Assembly: GCA_003509845.1 (NCBI GenBank)
Contig: DOMR01000219.1
Coordinates: 1-6,788, forward strand
DNA length: 6,788 nucleotides
Direction of reading: 5' to 3'
Source: Chitinophagaceae bacterium
Lineage (GTDB): Bacteria > Bacteroidota > Bacteroidia > Chitinophagales > Chitinophagaceae
How positions within the stretch are numbered: position 1 is the stretch's first letter; the number at the start of each line of letters is the position of its first letter. This document shows positions 6,740-6,788 of this stretch, in pieces. The position numbers and the translations under genes were made by a program. The notes under the pieces were generated by a model. That model ran no database searches. It was given only the letters and a program-made list of their open reading frames with translations, and was not told the origin of the DNA.

Positions 6740-6788
6740 GGGTCATGTTACAATAAAAAAAACCAAAAAAATATTGTTGAAATTGATA
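6738..6788 (+). CDS. Probable N-terminus of a membrane-anchored or exported protein, cut by the window edge
   Basis: From the ATG at 6738 the frame is open to the window end and reads MGHVTIKKTKKILLKLI: a basic cluster followed by the start of a hydrophobic run. This is how signal-anchor or signal-peptide N-termini begin. An alternative in-frame ATG at 6711 would add MKTLLFKGF; the frame is open back to 6699. The KKILLK-type opening is reminiscent of large envelope-biogenesis proteins of the AsmA/TamB type in Bacteroidota, but 17 codons are far too few to assign a family. No Shine-Dalgarno sequence is seen, as for the other genes here. It lies on the same strand as the DUF4286 operon, about 160 nt downstream. 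Confidence 0.4.
   Translation, partial: MGHVTIKKTKKILLKLI

Overview
The window looks like ordinary chromosomal sequence from a member of the Bacteroidota, most likely in or near the Chitinophagaceae/Sphingobacteriia. This is inferred from several things: AT-rich, tightly packed genes; start codons without Shine-Dalgarno sequences; a TAnnTTTG-type promoter element; a two-gene methionine synthase; a DUF4286 protein; and an exported protein whose signal peptide ends in HAQ. No rRNA, tRNA, CRISPR array, insertion sequence or phage gene was seen.

Layout. (1) Positions 1-3274, plus strand: a cobalamin-dependent methionine synthase (MetH) divided into two genes. The first, cut by the window's left edge, carries the zinc/homocysteine domain. 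The second carries the folate, cobalamin and AdoMet-reactivation domains. The two share one reading frame and are separated by a single TAA and one further codon. (2) Positions 3278-4015, minus strand: a LOG-family (TIGR00730) Rossmann-fold protein that converges on metH with a 3-nt gap. (3) Positions 4016-4112: a 97-nt divergent intergenic region with a good plus-strand promoter candidate next to a short palindrome. (4) Positions 4113-6576, plus strand: a probable three-gene operon of an unrecognised exported protein, exodeoxyribonuclease III and a DUF4286 protein, with gaps of 12 nt and 1 nt. (5) Positions 6577-6788: about 210 nt without a secure gene. It holds a doubtful 39-codon ORF, a hairpin, and the likely first codons of a membrane-anchored or exported protein that runs off the right edge.

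Functionally, the two MetH parts should together methylate homocysteine to methionine with methyl-tetrahydrofolate via cobalamin. The LOG protein probably hydrolyses nucleoside-monophosphate-type substrates, and ExoIII serves base-excision repair. No shared pathway joins the three blocks. I found no convincing undescribed system. The points most worth checking are the same-frame, single-stop split of MetH, the unrecognised exported protein placed before xth, and the unresolved right-hand end.
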